The translations under genes and the position numbers were made by a program. From Bacteroidia bacterium (lineage in GTDB: Bacteria; Bacteroidota; Bacteroidia; Bacteroidales; Tannerellaceae), in NCBI GenBank assembly GCA_025996775.1, contig BNTS01000135.1, forward strand, positions 1-7,789: a stretch of DNA of 7,789 nt. Direction: 5' to 3'. The notes beneath the pieces are model-generated. The model saw only the letters and a list, made by a program, of their open reading frames with translations. It did not search any database and was not told the DNA's origin. Shown here one piece after another: positions 1 through 5,003 of the stretch (positions are counted from its first letter, which is position 1; every line of letters begins with the position of its first letter).

Positions 1-901
1 AAGCCTTTACCAAACCATCCCAGTCTTCTCCGCCAAATCCCACATGATACAGGTAGGGCGGGATGCCTGACCGTGAAGCCAACAGATTACGTAAGGCTTC
101 CGCACGACCGCGGGATAGTTGATTATTGAAATTAATATCACCTTCGGGCGAGGCATAACCGGTAATTGTAACTCCGGTTACCTGCACATTCTTATCGTCT
201 TGAATCTCTTTCAGTATAGCCTGAATCTTAGCCAACTCGCGAGGGTTATTACCATAAGCAGGATTAATATCTGTTTGAGATACCGGGAAATCAAGGAATA
301 CATCATTGGATTGGCTACGTGCTTTCACAGCTTCTACTTCGGGGCGAATATACGCTACGTTCGGTAGAACCCGATAAGGCTCGGCACCTTCCAAAATGAT
401 ACGATTGGCAATCTTATCAGAAGAAATTCGTCCGGCTTCGCCACCGCAATTGCATAAATCAGAGGCAATTTCCACCCGTGCATCACGCATCCAGTTCTCA
501 AACTCAACCGACTGAACATAGTCGTATGTTGTACGTGAGTCATTGTTTAACTTAACAATATCATAATGGGCGCCCTGTATTTGATCTTGCCAGCCATTTA
601 ATTCCACTTCACGAATAAACGCTTTGTGGCGTTGATGACCATTAAGCATAATATTGCGGAGTTTATAGGTTTTCCCTTGGGGATTAATAATTGTAGGAGT
701 CAAAAGCAACGAACGTTGTGTTCCAATAGAAAGATTTGAAAAATCAAACTCCAATGCTACTTGTACAGAATCGTCGACTTGACGAAGTTGCTTTATTTTC
801 ACCGGTATCTGACCATCGAAAACAGTAGTCTGTGCACCAGCGGGGAGCGAAAACATTCCCACCAGAAGTACTATACATAATATATATATAACCTTTTTCA
901 T
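1..901 (-). CDS. DUF3868 / OmpA-like fimbrial accessory protein (3' end outside window)
   Basis: This is the first 300 residues of a longer protein that leaves the window at its left edge. Residues 1-23 form a Sec signal peptide (MKKVIYILCIVLL... ending in AGA before Q24), so the protein is exported. Residues about 25-180 match my memory of the DUF3868 domain: a beta-rich region with 'LTPTIINPQGKTYKL' and a 'CNCGG' cysteine motif at 150-154. Residues about 200-300 begin an OmpA-like C-terminal domain, with 'VTGVTITGYASPEGD' and 'QLSRGRAEALRNLL' at 241-274, the part that usually binds peptidoglycan. The ATG is preceded by a clear AGGA ribosome-binding sequence in the 10-nt gap after the DUF3575 stop codon, so the two genes are very likely one operon. 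In Bacteroidales this pair commonly precedes FimB/Mfa2-type fimbrial subunits; those would lie beyond the left edge. The family call rests on recognition, not on a search. Confidence 0.85.
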   Translation of the reverse strand, partial: MKKVIYILCIVLLVGMFSLPAGAQTTVFDGQIPVKIKQLRQVDDSVQVALEFDFSNLSIGTQRSLLLTPTIINPQGKTYKLRNIMLNGHQRHKAFIREVELNGWQDQIQGAHYDIVKLNNDSRTTYDYVQSVEFENWMRDARVEIASDLCNCGGEAGRISSDKIANRIILEGAEPYRVLPNVAYIRPEVEAVKARSQSNDVFLDFPVSQTDINPAYGNNPRELAKIQAILKEIQDDKNVQVTGVTITGYASPEGDINFNNQLSRGRAEALRNLLASRSGIPPYLYHVGFGGEDWDGLVKA

Positions 902-911
902 ATTTCCTGTT

Positions 912-1514
912 TTATTTGATCATGTATATAATACTAATTCCGACTTTTGTCGGCGCAAAACGAGTGGTCGTAGCTTCATCTTTCAACGCTCCGCATACGG
1001 GGCATTCATATTGCTTATAGTCTAAGTATACAACCCCGGCGCCTATTGTGCCTTCAATGCTCCAATGCGTATTGAGTATATAATGATAGCCGTATGCAAG
1101 ACCGGCCCCATATACATTACCTTGATAACGGTCCTCTTTTAATCCCAAAAAATCAAATCCGCCTACATTATATCCTCCAATAATTCCGTGGAGTCCTGCA
1201 AAGTGGCCATTGAATTTTTCGCAAAACCAATAACGTCCTTCCGGTTGAATCAACCAGTGCTTAATCTTTCTATCAATTCTTTCTGTGGAGGTTACTCCAT
1301 TAACGGTTTTTGTTCTATCAATCGGGAAACTCCAAGGGTTGTAGTTAACAGGAAGCTCAATCGTCCATTTAGGTGCGACCCCAACTTCAAGCCCAAAATT
1401 TATTGTAGTTGTTAAATCATACAATAAATTGGTCTTTGCTGCTATAGTCTGCCCTTTTGCTACACTACAAGCAATCACCGTTGATATTATAATAAGAACA
1501 CAGATTCTTTTCAT
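912..1514 (-). CDS. DUF3575 outer-membrane protein of a fimbrial operon
   Basis: A 200-residue exported protein recognised as DUF3575. An in-frame ATG 60 nt upstream (1574) would add 20 mostly charged residues before the signal peptide, so I chose the ATG at 1514, which starts MKRICVLIIISTVIA. The signal could be cut by signal peptidase I near GQ (21-22), or the V-I-A-C sequence at 13-16 could be a loose lipobox; I cannot decide. Family hallmarks are 'KTNLLYDLTT' (27-36), 'YNPWSF' (58-63), 'HWLIQPEGRYWFCE' (86-99), 'FNGHFAGLHG' (101-110), 'YNVGGF' (115-120), a C-x2-C pair (C171, C174) and the ending 'PTKVGISIIYMIK'. Alternating hydrophobic strands suggest a small beta-barrel or beta-sheet protein in the outer membrane. 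It is the first gene visible in the operon with the DUF3868 protein; its exact role in fimbriae is not known to me. Confidence 0.85.
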   Translation of the reverse strand: MKRICVLIIISTVIACSVAKGQTIAAKTNLLYDLTTTINFGLEVGVAPKWTIELPVNYNPWSFPIDRTKTVNGVTSTERIDRKIKHWLIQPEGRYWFCEKFNGHFAGLHGIIGGYNVGGFDFLGLKEDRYQGNVYGAGLAYGYHYILNTHWSIEGTIGAGVVYLDYKQYECPVCGALKDEATTTRFAPTKVGISIIYMIK

Positions 1515-1586
1515 TCTTGTTTTCTGTTTAGTCTTAATTATATAGATATTTATTACTCGGTATATTTTGTCCAAAACCTTTCATAG

Positions 1587-1601
1587 GACAATATAATTGT
1601 C
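1587..1601. repeat. Perfect inverted repeat in the fimbrial operon leader
   Basis: GACAAT-ATA-ATTGTC has 6-bp arms around a 3-nt centre. It lies 73 nt upstream of the preferred DUF3575 start and about 75 nt downstream of the proposed transcription start. It could be a small hairpin in the 5' leader or a protein-binding site. The sequence is AT-rich, so chance is possible. Confidence 0.3.
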
Positions 1602-1677
1602 TTATAATTAGGTCTTTTGATTTAATTGTAGCTCTCACTTTTTTAAATTTTACTTTAATTTGACTAATTTCTTGTGA

Positions 1678-1685
1678 CAAAGGTA
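1678..1685 (-). promoter_or_regulatory. Putative -7 element of the fimbrial operon promoter
   Basis: Read on the minus strand this is TACCTTTG, an exact match to the Bacteroidales -7 consensus TAnnTTTG. Transcription would begin near 1670-1673, giving a leader of about 160 nt before the DUF3575 ATG at 1514. There is no TTTG at the expected 19-21 nt upstream, where the sequence is only A/T with one C. This would suit a promoter that needs an activator such as the adjacent AraC-type protein. Confidence 0.45.
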
Positions 1686-1697
1686 TATCATTTATTT

Positions 1698-1711
1698 TAT
1701 ATTGTAATATA
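1698..1711. repeat. Palindrome at the -33 position of the fimbrial promoter
   Basis: TATATT-GT-AATATA has 6-bp arms around 2 nt. Its centre is about 20 bp upstream of the TACCTTTG -7 element, exactly where a -33 box would sit. It may be an operator or activator site. Because the whole gap is very AT-rich, a chance palindrome is a real alternative. An ATGATA direct repeat (minus strand, starting at 1720 and 1691) flanks it. Confidence 0.3.
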
Positions 1712-1771
1712 TTTTATCATCGAATATATTTACAAAACGAACAAATATATAGATTTTTATGGGTTTTCTTT

Positions 1772-2623
1772 TCATTTCGCCCTGGATTTCCTCAATAAAT
1801 CTCCCGGAGTGCAGTCGAATTGTTGTTTGCAAAACCTGTTAAAGTGCGTAGCCGAGTTGAATTTGAATTCATTCATTATGTCTTTAATGGTTACTTCCGG
1901 ATCCATTGCTTTATAGCGAATATGAGTTGCAATCTGTTTTAGCATCCATTGTCGCGCTGACATTCCAAATACTTCACGAAACTTACAATCGAAAGCTGTC
2001 CTTCCCATGCCTGACAAATCTACCAACTCGCTTACATTATCTACTGTCCCATACTTTTCCAACACAAAACTCTTGAAATCGGATATGCCAATAATAGGGT
2101 AGAGTAGATTCATTATTTCTTCTTTAGAGTAGCACCTGCGCAAAACCAGGAAGAACTCTTTTTCTTTTATTTCATGCAAGTGCTCGCAATCAATGCCACC
2201 ATTCAGATAGGTCACCAATAAATCAATGAATGAAGTCAGTGGGTGCCTGATGGAAGTAGGAGTAAAGTTGTACGTGATTTGTGTGTAGAAAGGACGATAA
2301 GAATGTAGCATGACTTTATCGCAAACGTTTTGCATCACGTCGAAAGTCATAACAAGCAATTCCGCATCCTGTAACGCTTTGCATGACATTTTTGCTGCCT
2401 TGGGAATCAGGATACATTCATCCTTTTTGATGATTCTGTCGGCATATTCATTGCAGTTTATTGTCAGCAAACCATTCCTGAGGAACAATAAATGATTGAA
2501 TGAAGTACTCATCTTGTCTATTGTGTTTCCTGCTTTAACCTTACTATACTTGAACCCAGTCTGAAAATCAGACTTGTATCGGTAACAAGAAGTATGCTCT
2601 TCTAAATAAAATAAGTTTTCCAT
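1772..2623 (-). CDS. AraC-type transcriptional regulator (paralog 1)
   Basis: A 283-residue cytoplasmic DNA-binding protein. The N-terminal half (about 1-120) resembles a cupin-like sensor domain of the AraC class: 'NHLLFLRNGLLTINCNEY' (43-60) followed by 'ECILIPK' (69-75). Residues about 125-180 are a helical linker. The C-terminal half carries the two AraC helix-turn-helix units: HTH1 about 194-226 ('VSELVDLSGMGRTAFDCKF...FGMS') and HTH2 about 245-273 ('IKDIMNEFKFNSATHFNRF' then 'QQFDCTP'). It ends 257 nt before the DUF3575 start, on the same strand, with the fimbrial promoter in between and no visible terminator. A regulator of the fimbrial operon is the simplest reading, but this is inference. 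The inducer is unknown. It is related to the two plus-strand regulators, with 39 of 66 identical residues against paralog 3 over the final 66-residue HTH segment, counted by hand. Confidence 0.9.
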   Translation of the reverse strand: MENLFYLEEHTSCYRYKSDFQTGFKYSKVKAGNTIDKMSTSFNHLLFLRNGLLTINCNEYADRIIKKDECILIPKAAKMSCKALQDAELLVMTFDVMQNVCDKVMLHSYRPFYTQITYNFTPTSIRHPLTSFIDLLVTYLNGGIDCEHLHEIKEKEFFLVLRRCYSKEEIMNLLYPIIGISDFKSFVLEKYGTVDNVSELVDLSGMGRTAFDCKFREVFGMSARQWMLKQIATHIRYKAMDPEVTIKDIMNEFKFNSATHFNRFCKQQFDCTPGDLLRKSRAK

Positions 2624-2665
2624 ATTGACAGTTAAACGGTGTAAATGCTACATATAAATTCGTCA

Positions 2666-2694
2666 CAAAGATATAACTAATTTGTCAATTCAAC
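2666..2694 (-). promoter_or_regulatory. Putative promoter of AraC-type paralog 1
   Basis: On the minus strand TATCTTTG (2666-2673) matches TAnnTTTG exactly. The nearest -33-like element is GTTG at 2691-2694, 17 nt upstream, slightly closer than the usual 19-21 nt. Transcription would start near 2660, leaving a leader of about 37 nt before the ATG at 2623. The -7 region resembles that of the fimbrial operon over 16 nt. Confidence 0.5.
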
Positions 2695-2708
2695 GAATTT
2701 TGTGTTTT

Positions 2709-2729
2709 TTTTCATGAGGCATGTGAAAA
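2709..2729. repeat. Inverted repeat in the divergent region
   Basis: TTTTCA and TGAAAA are separated by 9 nt; a third half-site TTTCA follows at 2733-2737, forming a second inverted pair (TGAAA-ATAA-TTTCA) with the middle arm. Such an array of half-sites could bind a regulator, but the A/T-rich arms are weak evidence. Confidence 0.3.
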
Positions 2730-2785
2730 TAATTTCAAATTGCCTTAAAAGCGGTTAATAAAAGTAATCCACTTTTGCCTTACAC

Positions 2786-2813
2786 CTTTTCAGCAGACTT
2801 TCTAAACTTTTCA
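2786..2813. repeat. CTTTTCA direct repeat spaced 21 bp
   Basis: Two identical CTTTTCA heptamers start at 2786 and 2807, exactly 21 bp apart, or two helical turns. AraC-family proteins often bind direct repeats with this spacing, because their two HTH units or two subunits face the same side of DNA. The pair lies about 100 bp upstream of the paralog 2 -33 element. Function is inferred only from geometry. Confidence 0.35.
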
Positions 2814-2912
2814 ACTTTAAATTAGGTCTGTTTTGTAAAATAGGCATTATGGCGTCAGGTTTCCAAAGATTCAACCATATTTCGGCTACTCCCAAAAAAA
2901 CATCTTAAAATG

Positions 2913-2943
2913 CTTGAATTACAGAAAAAAAACATTATATTTG
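2913..2943 (+). promoter_or_regulatory. Putative promoter of AraC-type paralog 2
   Basis: CTTG (2913-2916) and TATATTTG (2936-2943) are separated by 19 nt and match the Bacteroidales -33/-7 consensus (TTTG, TAnnTTTG) with one mismatch. Transcription would begin near 2948-2950, about 30 nt before the ATG at 2980. This is the best-formed promoter in the window, and it argues against translation starting at the TTG at 2914. Confidence 0.55.
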
Positions 2944-2979
2944 TGTTTTAAACGTCAAAACACCATTTTGAGAAATTAT

Positions 2980-3840
2980 ATGAATGATTTCTATCAATAT
3001 TGTAAACGGCAAGCCGATAGAATGAGACCCAGGTCAGACACGCTTGTAGACTTCGAGAGTTGTAAAATACAAGGAGTAAAAGCTTCTCGATTTGATAATT
3101 CCGCGCTCAACAATCTTATCTTCGTTTGCGAGGGTAGCGGACTCTCTGTTCACTACAATGAATTTCAACCCATTCAGGTTCCTGAACGATATTTCTTCTT
3201 CATTCCCCAATCTGTGGAATGGAAAATCGAAACCCATTCGGATGTTTTGTTGATGGTATTGGCATTTGACTCCCTTAATGAATTAGACCATAAGGACGAT
3301 TTTAGAATACATGCACCGGATGCGATAAAAACGTTTATATTTAAGGCATTACCTATCCGTTATCCTTTGGAAGACTATCTTCGATTGCAATATGATTACA
3401 TCCAGGAAGGCATTGATCCCCCTGAAATGTACAAACTGAAATTCCGTGAATTGTTTTTGCTGTTGAGACGTTTGTATAATAAAGAAGAGATTGATAATCT
3501 ATTTCATCCCCTGTTTAGCCATTCATTCAGCTTTAAAAACAGGGTCATTCAGTGCTACCCTTATGTTAATAATGTAGATGAGTTAGTTAAAAAGATTGGC
3601 ATGGGCAGGGCCAATTTTGATAAGAAATTTAGAATTGAATTTGGTATTAGCCCCTTGCAATGGATGTTGAAGGAAAAAGCCAAACATGTTTATTTCAGTT
3701 TGTCAGACCCTGATATCACTTTTGCCGACATCATGGATAAATACAAATTTAACTCCCCAACACACCTAAATCGGTTTTGCAGGCAGCAATTCGGGTATAC
3801 ACCTTCTGAATTAAGAAAAAAATTAACCTCGAATGGATAA
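2980..3840 (+). CDS. AraC-type transcriptional regulator (paralog 2)
   Basis: A 286-residue regulator. The ATG at 2980 was chosen because it aligns with the starts of the two paralogs (MNDFY versus MENLFY and MTNSLY) and lies just downstream of a good promoter; the frame stays open up to a TTG at 2914, but that codon overlaps the -33 element. The N-terminal half is cupin-like, with 'NNLIFVCEGSGLSVHYNEF' (44-62) and 'YFFFIPQ' (71-77), but it lacks the 'YLEE...QTGF' start shared by paralogs 1 and 3. HTH1 is about 198-225 ('VDELVKKIGMGRANFDKKF') and HTH2 about 248-276 ('FADIMDKYKFNSPTHLNRF' then 'QQFGYTP'). The final 66-residue HTH segment shares 44 identical residues with paralog 3, by hand count. 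It is transcribed divergently from paralog 1 and is followed by paralog 3 on the same strand after 209 nt. Its targets are unknown. Confidence 0.9.
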   Translation: MNDFYQYCKRQADRMRPRSDTLVDFESCKIQGVKASRFDNSALNNLIFVCEGSGLSVHYNEFQPIQVPERYFFFIPQSVEWKIETHSDVLLMVLAFDSLNELDHKDDFRIHAPDAIKTFIFKALPIRYPLEDYLRLQYDYIQEGIDPPEMYKLKFRELFLLLRRLYNKEEIDNLFHPLFSHSFSFKNRVIQCYPYVNNVDELVKKIGMGRANFDKKFRIEFGISPLQWMLKEKAKHVYFSLSDPDITFADIMDKYKFNSPTHLNRFCRQQFGYTPSELRKKLTSNG

Positions 3841-3847
3841 AATACAT

Positions 3848-3865
3848 ACAATTTATCAAAATTGT
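3848..3865 (+). repeat. AT-rich hairpin just after paralog 2
   Basis: ACAATTT and AAATTGT form a 7-bp stem around ATCA, starting 8 nt after the stop codon. The stem has a single G-C pair and no following T-run, so it would be a poor intrinsic terminator. It may be only a weak 3' structure. Confidence 0.25.
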
Positions 3866-3907
3866 AAACATTAATATCGTTTTTGAAAACAAAATATCTC
3901 ATTGAAG

Positions 3908-3933
3908 CCTCTAATTTTGCACCGTGTTAGAGG
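3908..3933. repeat. Inverted repeat CCTCTAA-N12-TTAGAGG
   Basis: Perfect 7-bp arms surround a 12-nt centre between paralogs 2 and 3. The left arm and centre contain TAATTTTG (3912-3919), itself a match to the -7 consensus TAnnTTTG, followed by CACC. It could be a promoter overlapped by an operator, or a transcript-end hairpin without a T-run. No TTTG lies at 19-21 nt upstream; the nearest (3882-3885) is 26 nt away. Confidence 0.35.
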
Positions 3934-3963
3934 AAGAATGAAAAAATAGAGAATTATTCAACC

Positions 3964-3979
3964 TATTTTTGTATATTTG
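3964..3979 (+). promoter_or_regulatory. Putative -7 region of AraC-type paralog 3
   Basis: Two back-to-back matches to TAnnTTTG occur: TATTTTTG (3964-3971) and TATATTTG (3972-3979). Transcription from the second would start near 3984, giving a leader of about 65 nt before the ATG at 4050. No convincing -33 TTTG is present for either, so regulated or weak expression is possible. In AT-rich DNA such matches also occur by chance. Confidence 0.4.
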
Positions 3980-4049
3980 AGATTTAACAGCTAAAGAGAG
4001 AGTTATATAACACTAATTATTAATTATAACATAAACTTATTGAAACAAA

Positions 4050-4913
4050 ATGACTAATTCACTCTATTTAGAAGAGCAGAAAACCTGCTCGAATGAACCC
4101 CAGACCGGGTTTAGATGTGTTGAGACAGATGAGAATACACAGATTGCTTTCCAGAACAAGGAGCTGCATCATCTGGTTTTTATTCTCGAAGGAAACGCTA
4201 CGGCTACTTGCAATGAATTCAGAAATCAAACCCTTTCGGAAAATGAATTTGTCTTTTTCCCCAAACTTTCTAATTCGTCAATAACCACGAACACGCGTTG
4301 CAAAATTGTAGATTTCTCCTTTTTTACGCTCAAGTCAACATGCGAGAAACAAGCCTTCCAGTCTTATTGGAGACTTTTCCCCAATCTCAGCTACAAATTT
4401 GAGCCGCTTTCTTTCAGGTGTCCGTTAAGCGATTTTTTCGACTTACTTACTTTGTATCTGCAAAATAACATTGACAGCCCGCAATTACATGAGATTAAGC
4501 ATCAGGAATTGTTCCTTATACTGAACTCACAGTACCCGAAGGCAGATCTGGCTAATTTTTTCTACCCCATTATCGGCAAGTCTTTTGATTTCAGAAGCTT
4601 GATTATGGATAACTACCTTAAGATTCATCACATAGACGAATTGGCACGCCTTTCAGGCATGGGGAGAACGAACTTCGACAATAAGTTCAAAGAAGAATTT
4701 GGTATTTCGCCTCATCAATGGATTTTGAAGCAAAAGGCTAAACACATTCGGCACAGTCTGTCCGAACCGGATGCTACCTTTAGCGATATAATGAGGAAAT
4801 ACAATTTCAATTCTGCTACTCATTTCACCCGCTTCTGCAAACAGCAATTTGGTTGTACGCCTACCGAGCTGGTCAGACAGTTGCGCAGAGAAGAAATGGA
4901 ACTTATGCAATAA
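4050..4913 (+). CDS. AraC-type transcriptional regulator (paralog 3)
   Basis: A 287-residue regulator. The N-terminus 'MTNSLYLEEQKTC' and 'PQTGF' (17-21) resembles paralog 1, and the sensor core is cupin-like: 'HHLVFILEGNATATCNEF' (40-57), 'NEFVFFPK' (65-72). The helical middle ends 'FYPIIG' (171-176), again as in paralog 1. HTH1 is about 193-222 ('IDELARLSGMGRTNFDNKF...FGISP') and HTH2 about 242-271 ('TFSDIMRKYNFNSATHFTRF' then 'QQFGCTP'). The HTH half is closest to paralog 2. No Shine-Dalgarno sequence is visible; the leader before ATG is A-rich, as is usual in Bacteroidales. The C11 peptidase gene follows on the same strand after 90 nt, so the two may be co-transcribed or the regulator may control the peptidase. 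Ligand and targets are not known. Confidence 0.9.
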   Translation: MTNSLYLEEQKTCSNEPQTGFRCVETDENTQIAFQNKELHHLVFILEGNATATCNEFRNQTLSENEFVFFPKLSNSSITTNTRCKIVDFSFFTLKSTCEKQAFQSYWRLFPNLSYKFEPLSFRCPLSDFFDLLTLYLQNNIDSPQLHEIKHQELFLILNSQYPKADLANFFYPIIGKSFDFRSLIMDNYLKIHHIDELARLSGMGRTNFDNKFKEEFGISPHQWILKQKAKHIRHSLSEPDATFSDIMRKYNFNSATHFTRFCKQQFGCTPTELVRQLRREEMELMQ

Positions 4914-4923
4914 CGCCCGAAAA

Positions 4924-4935
4924 GTCATACATGAC
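4924..4935. repeat. Palindrome between paralog 3 and the peptidase gene
   Basis: GTCAT-AC-ATGAC is a perfect 5-bp inverted repeat beginning 11 nt after the paralog 3 stop. A second palindrome, TGTATACA, lies at 4967-4974, and a one-mismatch -7-like TACCCTTG at 4979-4986. Together they could be a regulated promoter for the peptidase, but no -33 element is visible and the evidence is thin. Confidence 0.25.
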
Positions 4936-5003
4936 GACGCCAAATTCAATAAGAATCAAAAAACGCTGTATACACAATTACCCTTGTAATAATCAATATA
5001 TCA

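Larger units (their letters stand above)
2624..2979. other. Divergent intergenic regulatory region between paralogs 1 and 2
   Basis: This 356-nt gap contains no convincing gene. It holds the promoter of paralog 1 (minus) at its left side, the promoter of paralog 2 (plus) at its right side, an inverted repeat at 2709-2729 and a 21-bp-spaced direct repeat at 2786-2813. An in-frame TTG at 2914 would extend paralog 2 into this region, but that codon is part of its putative -33 element, so it is unlikely to be translated. Confidence 0.6.

Noticed and set aside
119..543. Open frames on both strands at 119-367 (+) and 355-543 (-).
   Set aside because: They overlap the DUF3868/OmpA-like gene, whose frame is open across all 901 nt with clear family motifs; the short frames show no recognisable domain.
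1514..1574. A 20-residue N-terminal extension of the DUF3575 protein starting at the ATG at 1574.
   Set aside because: It would bury the signal peptide behind charged residues; the internal MKR... start gives a normal exported protein of family length.
2624..2689. ATTGACA (2624-2630) and TGTCAAT (2683-2689) flank the paralog 1 promoter, like an invertible promoter.
   Set aside because: The arms are only 7 bp with no further similarity on either side, much shorter than known Bacteroides invertible-promoter repeats, and no recombinase gene is present.
2624..2979. A small RNA or small gene in the divergent gap.
   Set aside because: I see no open frame with family features, no stable GC-rich hairpin followed by a T-run, and no promoter beyond those for the flanking genes.
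3848..3865. Hairpin after paralog 2 as an intrinsic terminator.
   Set aside because: The stem has one G-C pair and no T-run follows, so I list it only as a repeat.
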